A stretch of 64,000 nucleotides of DNA from JAWLFI01 sp964525165 (GTDB taxonomy: Bacteria > Bacteroidota > Bacteroidia > Chitinophagales > Saprospiraceae). The position numbers and the translations under genes were made by a program. Where the stretch lies: NCBI GenBank assembly GCA_964525165.1, contig CAZGGG010000001.1, positions 124,001 through 188,000 of the forward strand, given 5' to 3'. The notes under the pieces are model-generated. The model was given only the letters and a program-made list of their open reading frames with translations, was not told where the DNA came from and did no database searches. The stretch's first letter is position 1, and every line of letters starts with the position of its first letter. Of this stretch, positions 1 to 7,822 are shown one piece after another.

Positions 1-307
1 TGGTTCGATTGGCATCATTATAGGATTCCTTGCTTAAGGCCTCAGACTTAAGGTAAACATACCCATAAGACTCATTAATAATCTCCAATTTCTTCACATC
101 TCCTGACTGAACCATTTGCTCAAAGCGGGCGATAGTGATTTGCTCACTCCCAAAAGAATCAGAGTTAATGAAATTGATACCTATAATGAAAGCAATAATC
201 AGGACGTAGATCCAAATCGTATTGAAATTGAATCGACCCGGAGGTCTGTTGCCTCCTTTATTGCCACCTGGCCCTGTATTGGGCGTGTTATTATTGTTGT
301 TATTCAT
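1..307 (-). CDS. ftsH: ATP-dependent zinc metalloprotease FtsH, N-terminal part (cut by window edge)
   Basis: This is the first 102 residues of FtsH, the membrane-anchored AAA+ protease that degrades unstable membrane and regulatory proteins. The start is the ATG at 307. The tail before the membrane is rich in Asn, Gly and Pro (MNNNNNTPNTGPGG). One transmembrane helix follows at about residues 29-46 (TIWIYVLIIAFIIGINFI), then the start of the periplasmic domain. The AAA+ and HExxH parts lie outside the window, so the name rests on the N-terminal pattern and on context. It lies downstream of rsfS on the same strand, an arrangement common in Bacteroidota. Confidence 0.85.
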   Translation of the reverse strand, partial: MNNNNNNTPNTGPGGNKGGNRPPGRFNFNTIWIYVLIIAFIIGINFINSDSFGSEQITIARFEQMVQSGDVKKLEIINESYGYVYLKSEALSKESYNDANRT

Positions 308-359
308 TTCTATTCTTAGTTAACCCTTAGGTGTAAGAAGGGCAGAACCCCAAAAAAGT

Positions 360-746
360 TCAGGCTTCTGCTATGCTTGTAACCTTTGCATCGCTCCAAA
401 GCTCTTCAAGCTCATAGTAAGAACGAGTTTCAGGATGAAAAATATGCACGACCACATCAAAATAGTCTACTAAGATCCATTTTGAGTTTTCAATGCCTTC
501 ACTTCGACTGGGTGGTATTCCGTAATCGTCACGAAGAGTTTTCTTAATATTTTCTGAGATAGCCCTGACCTGTGTAATAGAATCTCCCTCACACACGATG
601 AAAAAATCAGTGGGAGCTTCAGGAATATCTCTTAAATCTAATTGGACGATCTTTTTACCTTTCGTGTCTTGAATGCTTTCAACGATGAGTTGACTAAGTG
701 TTTCAGTTGAAATGGGTTCGTCTTTTAGCTTTATTGCTTCTGTCAA
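360..746 (-). CDS. rsfS: Ribosomal silencing factor RsfS (RsfA/Iojap family)
   Basis: RsfS binds ribosomal protein uL14 on the 50S subunit and blocks subunit joining when nutrients are short. The 128-residue product has the family core: VQLDLRDIPEAPTDFFIVCE, then SITQVRAISENI, then WILVDYFDVVVHIF and ELEELWSDAK near the C-terminus. The start appears to be TTG at 746, since no ATG is available between the in-frame stop just upstream and the conserved core. A good promoter lies upstream (see 775-806). ftsH follows 52 bases downstream and is probably co-transcribed. Iojap-family identity is clear from the sequence; the ribosome role is family knowledge. Confidence 0.9.
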   Translation of the reverse strand: MTEAIKLKDEPISTETLSQLIVESIQDTKGKKIVQLDLRDIPEAPTDFFIVCEGDSITQVRAISENIKKTLRDDYGIPPSRSEGIENSKWILVDYFDVVVHIFHPETRSYYELEELWSDAKVTSIAEA

Positions 747-774
747 ATCTATTTCTCTATCTTTTAGTTCTTAT

Positions 775-806
775 CAAAAATACCCAATGTCTTTGAACAC
801 TTCAAA
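775..806 (-). promoter_or_regulatory. Bacteroidota-type promoter for rsfS-ftsH
   Basis: On the minus strand a -33 TTTG (806-803) is followed after 20 bases by the -7 box TATTTTTG (782-775), matching the Bacteroidota consensus TTTG...TAnnTTTG. Transcription would begin near 768 and leave a leader of about 20 bases before the TTG start of rsfS. The -33 part lies inside the beginning of birA, so the divergent genes share this DNA. Confidence 0.6.
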
Positions 807-1563
807 TAACAATGGATCAAAAGGTTTGGTTCGGGTACACATCAAAAGCTGCACCTCCACCCAGTCTGTTGTCAAATCCTATTGCACAAAAACTAATCCA
901 CCCTATCATTTTTTCATTATAGCTGACTATCAGTCAGAGGGGAGGGGACAGCATGGCAGTGGCTGGGTGAGTGAACCTGCCAAAAATGTTCTGATGAGCC
1001 TGTGTTTCAGTCCTGTTCAACTTAAGGCAGAGAGACAATTTTCGATTCATATGTGGAGCGCATTAGGAGTGGTGAGGTATTTGGATCAGTTGCTGAATCA
1101 CGCTGACATCTGTATCAAATGGCCTAATGATATATTGGTAAATGATCGAAAAATAGCAGGTTTGCTTCCGCAAATAAGCATTCGATCAGGCAGAATCCAA
1201 GACATTTATTTAGGTGTAGGGGTAAACCTACATCAACCAATGCTGCAATTTCCCTTTTATGCTACCTCTGTAAAAGAGGAGACCGGCCAGATATTTGACA
1301 GGTTTTCATTTGCCGAAAGGCTAAAATATTTTATCACAGATGCTTACAAGGAGTATAGTCATTTCAAGAATTGGGACAGCTTACAGGAAGCCTATCACAA
1401 ACGATTGTGGCGCTTTAAGAAAGAAGTGGTTTTTATAGAGAAAGGGGAGCATAAAAAAGGAATGATTTTAGGGGTGAATGATTCAGGCTTATTGAACATG
1501 CAGACGGATGATGGGTTAAGGACTATGTCGATGAAAGAAGTTGAGTTTTTGAGAAAAATATAG
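787..1563 (+). CDS. birA: Biotin--[acetyl-CoA-carboxylase] ligase, catalytic domain only
   Basis: BirA activates biotin to biotinyl-AMP and attaches it to the carrier domain of biotin-dependent carboxylases. The 258-residue protein has the BPL/LPL catalytic motifs: GRGQHGSGW (residues 52-60, the adenylate-binding loop, usually GRGxxGRxW), KWPNDI (111-116), RKIAGLL (121-127) and GVGVN. There is no N-terminal helix-turn-helix, so it should not act as a biotin repressor. The ATG at 787 was chosen because codons before it are not conserved-looking. It diverges from rsfS and is followed three bases later by cinA. Confidence 0.9.
   Translation: MSLNTSNNNGSKGLVRVHIKSCTSTQSVVKSYCTKTNPPYHFFIIADYQSEGRGQHGSGWVSEPAKNVLMSLCFSPVQLKAERQFSIHMWSALGVVRYLDQLLNHADICIKWPNDILVNDRKIAGLLPQISIRSGRIQDIYLGVGVNLHQPMLQFPFYATSVKEETGQIFDRFSFAERLKYFITDAYKEYSHFKNWDSLQEAYHKRLWRFKKEVVFIEKGEHKKGMILGVNDSGLLNMQTDDGLRTMSMKEVEFLRKI
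1309..1321 (+). repeat. Dispersed hairpin motif, copy 1 (exact 13-mer)
   Basis: TTTGCCGAAAGGC followed by T, inside birA, read there as FAER. Confidence 0.6.
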
Positions 1564-1566
1564 TAA

Positions 1567-2808
1567 ATGAATAAAGCGTATATCCTAAATATCGGAGATG
1601 AAATCTTGCTGGGGCAAATCGTCAATACCAATGCATCATGGTTGTCTGAACACTTAGCGGAATTGGGACTACAAGTGGTGGAGCAAAGGGTCATCGGTGA
1701 TGAAAGGGAGCAAATATTAGATGCTGTAAAAGATGCCCATCGCTTTGCAGATGTTTTATTAATTACAGGTGGATTGGGTCCAACAAAGGATGATATCACC
1801 AAAAAGGTATTAGCAGATTTCTTTGAAACAGAGTTGCGTTTTGATGAAACTTTGTACCAACATTTGGAGCAATATTTTAGGAAATTAGGAAGAACGCCTA
1901 CTGAAGCGCATAAAGAGCAGTGCAAAATGCCGGTAGCTGCTGAGCAATGGGAAAATAGTATGGGAACCGCGCCGGGTATGTATTTCCGGAAGGGTAATAC
2001 CCATACACTTTCTATGCCCGGAGTACCCTATGAAATGAAATATATCTTTAATACACATTTGGTCCCGTTTATCCAATCAAAAAGGGAGCAAGCTCTGATT
2101 CATGAAACCATTCTGACCATCGGTATGGGAGAGAGTAAGATCTCCGAAATGGTTGAGGATATTGAAGATGCTTTGCCGTCGCACATTAAATTGGCCTATC
2201 TCCCCAATTTGGCAAGAGTGCGTCTAAGATTAACCGGTATCGGGAAGGATCCACAAAGCCTCAAAGAGGAAGTGGCTTTCTGGAAAGACAAGTTGGTCAG
2301 TCGTTTAGGTGATTTAGTCTACGGATATAATAAACAAACTTTATCAGCTGTGTTGCAGTCTTTGGCGATAGAGAAAGGCGTCCGCATAGCTACCGCCGAA
2401 AGTTGTACAGGTGGGCGGATTGCTCAGGAAATCACCTCAGAACCCGGCTCTTCCCAATATTTTTTAGGGTCTGTAGTCGCTTATGCTAATCAAGTGAAAC
2501 AAAACATTTTGGGGGTTTCACAACAGACATTAGCAAATTGTGGGGCAGTCAGTGAAGAGACGGTTAATGAAATGGTTTTAGGTGCTTGCAAATCGTTAAG
2601 TGCGGATATAGCGGTAGCGACTTCCGGCATCGCAGGTCCAGATGGAGGGACTTTTGAAAAGCCGGTAGGCACGATATGGATTGCTGTAGGGAATTCGGAA
2701 CGAATGATTTCAAAGAAGCTACAGTTAAGTAAAAATAGAGTGCTTAACATTGAATATACTTCTATGATTGCATTGAATTTGATGCGACGCTTTTTAATGG
2801 ACCTTTAA
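1567..2808 (+). CDS. cinA: CinA family protein: nucleotide pyrophosphatase plus nicotinamide-nucleotide amidase
   Basis: CinA proteins recycle pyridine nucleotides: an N-terminal COG1058 domain (MoaB-like fold) hydrolyses ADP-ribose and a C-terminal domain deamidates NMN. The N-terminal domain spans about residues 1-250 (NIGDEILLGQIVNTNASWLS, then ITGGLGPTKDD). The amidase domain spans about 255-413 with AESCTGGRIAQEIT, GSVVAYANQVK and ATSGIAGPDGG. At 413 residues it is a normal full-length two-domain member. Its ATG follows the birA stop by three bases, suggesting co-transcription. Confidence 0.92.
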   Translation: MNKAYILNIGDEILLGQIVNTNASWLSEHLAELGLQVVEQRVIGDEREQILDAVKDAHRFADVLLITGGLGPTKDDITKKVLADFFETELRFDETLYQHLEQYFRKLGRTPTEAHKEQCKMPVAAEQWENSMGTAPGMYFRKGNTHTLSMPGVPYEMKYIFNTHLVPFIQSKREQALIHETILTIGMGESKISEMVEDIEDALPSHIKLAYLPNLARVRLRLTGIGKDPQSLKEEVAFWKDKLVSRLGDLVYGYNKQTLSAVLQSLAIEKGVRIATAESCTGGRIAQEITSEPGSSQYFLGSVVAYANQVKQNILGVSQQTLANCGAVSEETVNEMVLGACKSLSADIAVATSGIAGPDGGTFEKPVGTIWIAVGNSERMISKKLQLSKNRVLNIEYTSMIALNLMRRFLMDL

Positions 2809-2852
2809 ATGATTATTTTTGTCATCCTAACCGGAGAAATACGAAACATACT

Positions 2853-4196
2853 ATGGCAGCATATGAATTGGTAATGCCCAAAATGGGAGAAAGCATTATT
2901 GAAGCCACAATCTTGAATTGGGTGAAAAGTGTGGGAGATCAAGTAGATGTGGATGAAACAGTACTTGAAATTGCAACCGACAAGGTAGATTCTGAAGTAC
3001 CTTCTCCTGTTCAGGGTGTAGTTACAAAAATTTTATTCGAGGTTGATGATGTGGTTCCCATCGGAGAAACCATTGCCATTATAGAAACAGAGGGGGAAGG
3101 ATCAAGTAAAGCTGCGGCAGAACCGGCACCCCAGGCAGCCAAAGAAACCCAAGCCCCTTCTAAAGAAGAGCCTAAAAAAGAACAGCCAGCATCTGCGCCA
3201 TCTACAGCTCATCCTGATGAAATCGAAAGGGCCGCGCGTCCCAGCCAGAGTGATCGATTTTACTCTCCTTTGGTCAGGAATATTGCTGCTAAGGAAGGGA
3301 TTCGTCTTGAAGAGCTGGATCAAATCAATGGTTCCGGCAGGGAAGGCAGAGTGACCAAGCAAGATATCCTTGATTACGTGGAAAATAGAGGAGTCGTTGC
3401 TCAACCGGCTGCAGCATCAGTTGCCGCGCCACAGCCGAAAGCTCAAGCACCGGCCGCCCATCAAGCGCCTCCTGTTGAGGTCTCTGGAGGTGATGAGATT
3501 GTGGAAATGGATCGTATGCGCAAGATGATCGCGGAGCATATGGTAAGGTCTAAGCACACAAGCCCACACGTCACTTCATTTGTAGAAGTGGATGTGACGA
3601 ACATTGTGAAATGGAGAAACCATCACAAGCAGGAGTTCCAGAAAAAATATGGCGACAAGATCACCTTCACGCCCATTTTCATTGAGGCCGTTACGAAAGC
3701 CTTGAGAGATTTCCCAGGAGTCAATGCCTCCGTTGAAGGGGATCGAATCATCATGAAAAAACATATCAATGTAGGTATGGCAGCGGCTTTGCCTTCCGGA
3801 AATTTGATTGTGCCGGTGATTAAGGATGCAGATCATTTAAGTCTGGTGGGTTTAGCTAAACAGGTGAATGACTTAGCCAAAAGAGCCAGAGAGAATAAAT
3901 TAAGCCCGGATGAAATTCAGGGAGGAACCTTTACTTTAACGAATGTAGGAACGTTTGGAAATGTAATGGGCACACCTATTATATTCCAACCTCAGGTGGC
4001 GATCATGGCAACAGGTGCCATCCGGAAGAAACCGGCCGTTTTGGAAACGGAGCATGGAGATGTTATTGCCGTGAGACATATGATGTTCCTGTCCTTATCT
4101 TATGATCACAGAATCGTAGATGGAATGTTAGGAGGATCCTTTTTATCGAGAGTAGGTCAATATCTGGAAAGTTTTGATATCAACAGATCCATATAA
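2853..4196 (+). CDS. Dihydrolipoamide acyltransferase (E2) of a 2-oxoacid dehydrogenase complex
   Basis: E2 forms the core of a 2-oxoacid dehydrogenase complex and moves the acyl group from lipoyl-lysine to CoA. Domains in order: one lipoyl domain (residues 1-76, Lys44 in ATDKVDSEVPSP), an Ala/Pro-rich linker, the E3/E1-binding domain (about 136-172, YSPLVRNIAAKEGI), a second flexible linker, and the catalytic domain (about 215-447) with the HxxxDG motif HRIVDG near residue 419. Sequence alone does not say whether the substrate is pyruvate or branched-chain 2-oxoacids. The fused E1 at 27497-29577 is a plausible partner, since Bacteroidota often pair a fused E1 with a branched-chain type E2. 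Confidence 0.88.
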   Translation: MAAYELVMPKMGESIIEATILNWVKSVGDQVDVDETVLEIATDKVDSEVPSPVQGVVTKILFEVDDVVPIGETIAIIETEGEGSSKAAAEPAPQAAKETQAPSKEEPKKEQPASAPSTAHPDEIERAARPSQSDRFYSPLVRNIAAKEGIRLEELDQINGSGREGRVTKQDILDYVENRGVVAQPAAASVAAPQPKAQAPAAHQAPPVEVSGGDEIVEMDRMRKMIAEHMVRSKHTSPHVTSFVEVDVTNIVKWRNHHKQEFQKKYGDKITFTPIFIEAVTKALRDFPGVNASVEGDRIIMKKHINVGMAAALPSGNLIVPVIKDADHLSLVGLAKQVNDLAKRARENKLSPDEIQGGTFTLTNVGTFGNVMGTPIIFQPQVAIMATGAIRKKPAVLETEHGDVIAVRHMMFLSLSYDHRIVDGMLGGSFLSRVGQYLESFDINRSI

Positions 4197-4206
4197 CTGA
4201 AATGGA

Positions 4207-6271
4207 ATGTTGAAATGGGTAAGTTTCTTTGTTAGTCTCTTTATTTGTGCAGCATCGTTTGCGCAGAGTGAAGAAACATTACTTCTGAAAGCGGAAGGCT
4301 ATTTTGCCGAAAGGCAGTTTAAACAGGCCGCCGAACAATACAATAAGTATTTGGCTATCAGCAGGAACCCGAAGGCTTTGTCTTATTTCAATGCTGCTGT
4401 TGCAAATTACGAAAGCGGAGCATTTGAAAAAGCAGAGCGCTATTTCAGGTTCATTGAAGCCAATCAATTGTATCCCTCGTTTCAGACGCAATTTTATTTA
4501 GGATTAATCAGTCATGCGCAGGCAAAATACGAGACAGCCATACGTCATTTTAAAAACGTCTTAAAGGATGATAAACATCAGTATCAAGACCTCTGTAAAA
4601 AGCTGATCCTCCAATGTAGAACAGCCATGAAACTCAAAGATAGGACGAGCTATGCATTTGTAGAGAATCTTGGGCAGGTGCTTAACTCATCATACGATGA
4701 TATGGCTCCGGTTCCAAGTCCCAATTTTGAAGGTCGGATCTATTTTTCTTCCAACAGATCTGTTGCCACAGGAGGAAAGAGGGATCAAAATGGTTTGCCG
4801 GATGAAACAGGGGCCTATGCATTTGATATTTTCAAATCAGACCAGCAGGAAGGTATTTGGACAAGTCCCAGACCCTTTAATGATCTTTTGAATAGTCCAA
4901 GAAATGAAGTTTTGTATGACTTTACCGGAGATGGGCAGGTCGCGTTTTTATTTAGGGGTTTGAATATGTCATATGGTGAAATTCTGACCGATACCTTCAG
5001 GCAGGGCGTTGCTCCAAAGGTGCAAAGTCCCCAATTTAATGCGCCTGCTGATGCAGCTTTTGGTGATAGGGATCTCTTCTTTTTAAATGATACTACGCTT
5101 GTTTTTGCAGCTGTCATGGAAGGAGGATATGGCGGTTATGATCTTTATATTTCTTTTTTAGATGGAGGTTTATGGAGTCAGCCAAGGAATTTAGGAGCTA
5201 CAGTAAATTCAGCCTATCACGAAGTGAGTCCATATGTGGATGGTAAAGGGAACCTTTTCTTTAGTTCAGATCGTGTAGATGGATTGGGAGGATATGATGT
5301 GTTTTTCAGCTCCTGGACTGAGAAGGGGTGGTTGAAGGTGCAAAATATGCGGTCGGGAATCAATTCGTCAGCAGATGATCTGTATTTCCGGAGAGGTTCA
5401 GATAGTTATTCAGCTTATTTTAGCAGTAACAGGAAAGGCGGCTACGGCGGATTGGATTTATACAGTGCCTATTTTAAAGAGCCTTTTGGAGGTGAAATGA
5501 CGAATTATCGGTCAGAGGTTTTTAGGGTTTATGGGAACACTACCCCTCAGGTTGCACAGCATTCAGATGTAAAATCTAAAGAAAAANNNNNNNNNNNNNN
5601 NNNNNNNNNNGGATGTGTTGGCCAAGCGTTTGAAAGGACAGCCCGACTTGAAGTTGAATATATTGAGCTTTTCTGATTATACAGGACCCAGAAAGTATGA
5701 TTTGTATTTTTCGATGAAGCGTGGAGAATTATGCATGCAGTATCTGGTAGAACAAGGGGTTGAGGCTCAGCAATTAAATGTGATCGCATGTGGCTCTCAG
5801 TATCCCTTGTCGATTATTAGCGCTAGGCCAGGTGCACAAGCCAGTATGAACCTAAACCGCAGGGTACACTTTAAATTTTCAGGTGCTGAGTCTGCAGATA
5901 TTGTTTATGACCATATGGTCTCAAAAGAATTATTAGAAAATACACCCTTTTATCAATTTTGGGACCTGATCGAAGGATTGTCCTTTAGTGTTCAGATAGC
6001 GGCAACACAACAGCTGTATGAAGGATCAGCTATCAACACCTATCAGAACCCTTTGCTACACACACAGGCCAATAATCCCACACTCAAATATACTCTTGGT
6101 ATATTTGAGCGATATGAGGAGGCTCGAAACCTGCGATATCGATTGATCAAAGATGGCTATCAAGGAGCATTTATCACTGCATACATAGATGGTATCAGGA
6201 GGACGAGAGGAGAGTTGCGCCAGTTGATGGATCAATATTCAGATCTTGAAGCTTATATTAATGTAGAATAG
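4207..6271 (+). CDS. Envelope protein: TPR, PD40 beta-propeller, OmpA and SPOR domains (interrupted by an assembly gap)
   Basis: One gene broken by N's at 5587-5610. A signal peptide (residues 1-19, ending CAASFAQ) is followed by TPR-like helices (about 20-140) and PD40/WD40-like propeller blades with repeated SPNFEGRIYFSSNR and GLGGYDVFFS type motifs. After the gap come an OmpA-like domain (VLAKRLKGQPDLKLNILSF through LNRRVHFKF) and a C-terminal SPOR-like repeat (SVQIAATQQLYEGS through DGYQGAFITAYIDG). OmpA domains bind peptidoglycan and SPOR domains bind denuded glycan strands. The reading frame changes across the gap and the usual start of the OmpA domain is missing, so the true gap is longer than 24 bases. 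Architecture resembles Bacteroidota gliding/T9SS-associated OmpA proteins; the exact role is unknown. Confidence 0.82.
4302..4317 (+). repeat. Dispersed hairpin motif, copy 2 (exact 16-mer)
   Basis: TTTTGCCGAAAGGCAG, inside the TPR part of the OmpA/PD40 gene, read there as FAERQ. Core TGCC-GAAA-GGCA forms a 4 bp stem with a GNRA-type loop. Confidence 0.75.
5587..5610. other. Assembly gap (24 N)
   Basis: Run of N inside the OmpA/PD40 gene. The frames on the two sides do not match, so the length is not exact. Confidence 0.99.
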
Positions 6272-6285
6272 AGGAATCAGAGTGC

Positions 6286-6867
6286 ATGAAGACATTTGCT
6301 TTCATAAAGGAAAGCTTACAGAATATTAAAACTGTAGGTACAGTAACCAGGAGTTCCGGTTTTTTGAGTCGGCAAATGGCTAAAAAAGTTGATTATAGTG
6401 AGGCTCAGTATGTAGTTGAATTAGGAGCAGGTGATGGAGTGATTACCAAAGAAATTCTTAAAAGAATGGCACCTGATGCTCGCTTGATGATTTTTGAAGT
6501 CAATGATAAGTTTTTTGAGCAATTAAAGATGATCGACGATGATCGATTAATAGTTGTCAATGATTCTGCTGAGTATATTTCTAAGCATCTCTTACAACAT
6601 GGGTTTACCAGAGTAGATGCAATTGTTTCTGCGATTCCTTTTGTGATCCTTCCGGAAAATGTGCGGCGTTCCATCATTAAAAAATGCATTGATGTGATGA
6701 AGGAAGAGGCTCCATTCATTCAAGTGCATTACTCTCTTGTATTACGCAATTTGTACAAGGAAATATTTGGTAATGTAAAGATTGGATTTGTTCCTTTGAA
6801 TATCCCCCCAGCTTTTGTCATGGTAAGCCGAAAAAAAGAAAAAGAGCTGATCAATCCTATAGCATGA
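6286..6867 (+). CDS. Class I SAM-dependent methyltransferase, phospholipid/rRNA-dimethylase-like
   Basis: A 193-residue SAM-dependent methyltransferase. Motif I is VVELGAGDGVITKEIL (SAM-binding glycine loop at residues 45-51) and VDAIVSAIPFVILP (about 109-122) sits where the post-II/IV motif is expected. The short N-terminus with RSSGFLSRQM and the overall length resemble the phosphatidylethanolamine N-methyltransferase/KsgA-like group. The substrate cannot be told from sequence. It follows the OmpA/PD40 gene by 14 bases and its 3' end overlaps the convergent mevalonate kinase gene by 11 bases. Confidence 0.75.
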   Translation: MKTFAFIKESLQNIKTVGTVTRSSGFLSRQMAKKVDYSEAQYVVELGAGDGVITKEILKRMAPDARLMIFEVNDKFFEQLKMIDDDRLIVVNDSAEYISKHLLQHGFTRVDAIVSAIPFVILPENVRRSIIKKCIDVMKEEAPFIQVHYSLVLRNLYKEIFGNVKIGFVPLNIPPAFVMVSRKKEKELINPIA

Positions 6868-7747
6868 TCACCTTATCAATTCCAAGCGTTCTCATGGTTT
6901 GATCAATATCTGTAGTAAGGCCTAAATAATAGCCACCTCCTCCGGCTCCGCAAACTTTCAGAAGGTAGGGTACATCATCTGAAAAGCTGTCGGCCCAAAT
7001 ATTTAAGACATTATCTACAATCATCGGTTCGAAGTGGCTAAATTGAATTTTACTGATCTCTTCAAAATGCTGCCAGAGGGAAGGATCACCTTTCAGTGTG
7101 GCCTCGATAGCGTTTCTATTGGTATGGACCAGAGGTTCCAAGACCTCATTTCTGAATTTTGGGCTTGTGGTTTGGGTTTTAAAATGTGCAATCAGAGATT
7201 TGGAAGATCTTTCTGTACCACTATCGAATAGGAAAAACCGTAACCCATTGTCTTTTATAGGCTCAAAAATATTTCCATCTACAAATTTCCATTCATATCC
7301 TGTACGAATCGCTTTGTCATAGATGGAAATGGTAGGATCAATGCCGGAACTTTCCCCATGAAAAAAGGATTCTATCAAGGCCATATGTCTCTTTACCTTA
7401 TTCGGTGCCATCTTCGCATAATCTCCTTCCCCATATTTTTCATAAAGGGCTGCAGTGAACGCACCGGAGCTTCCTAATCCATACCCGACCGGAATATTGG
7501 TTGAAAATCTCCAACCTTCCTTGTAGTCATTTTTCATTTCGTCTATGTGGAAGGTGAGGATGCGATTATCTATTAACTTTTCTATATGTTCATGAAGTGC
7601 TTTGAAATCAACCTCCGGAACATCAAGATCTGTGCTGCCCACAGACCATTGGCCATAGAATTCATGTAAAGGTCCTGCGAGGGCTTCACTTCCCTCTAAA
7701 ACTGCATATTCTCCAAACAATAATACTTTCGCAGGAAACCTTTTCAT
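6857..7747 (-). CDS. GHMP kinase, probable mevalonate kinase
   Basis: The GHMP family uses ATP to phosphorylate small alcohols; the mevalonate kinase type makes phosphomevalonate for isoprenoid synthesis. The 296-residue product has FPAKVLLFGEYAVLEG at the N-terminus, the ATP-binding GYGLGSSGAFTAALY, GESSGIDPTISIYDKAI with the catalytic-region Asp, and the C-terminal KVCGAGGGGYYLGL. ATG 7747 was preferred because it sits directly before the conserved KRFPAKVLLFGEY. If the assignment holds, the organism uses the mevalonate pathway. It diverges from mfd with under 80 bases between starts. Another GHMP specificity, such as phosphomevalonate kinase, is possible. Confidence 0.75.
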   Translation of the reverse strand: MKRFPAKVLLFGEYAVLEGSEALAGPLHEFYGQWSVGSTDLDVPEVDFKALHEHIEKLIDNRILTFHIDEMKNDYKEGWRFSTNIPVGYGLGSSGAFTAALYEKYGEGDYAKMAPNKVKRHMALIESFFHGESSGIDPTISIYDKAIRTGYEWKFVDGNIFEPIKDNGLRFFLFDSGTERSSKSLIAHFKTQTTSPKFRNEVLEPLVHTNRNAIEATLKGDPSLWQHFEEISKIQFSHFEPMIVDNVLNIWADSFSDDVPYLLKVCGAGGGGYYLGLTTDIDQTMRTLGIDKVIML

Positions 7748-7808
7748 CAGTGTTAAACCTTTTTGATTCTCTATTATTCGACTATAACGTACGCACAACT
7801 TAATCATT

Positions 7809-7816
7809 TATATTTG
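7809..7816 (+). promoter_or_regulatory. Putative -7 box of mfd
   Basis: TATATTTG matches TAnnTTTG exactly. No -33 TTG is visible at normal spacing. It lies six bases before the GTG proposed as the mfd start. Confidence 0.4.
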
Positions 7817-7822
7817 CATTCT

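Noticed and set aside
116..319. Open frame on the plus strand at the left end
   Set aside because: It is the antisense of the FtsH N-terminus, which is clearly coding.
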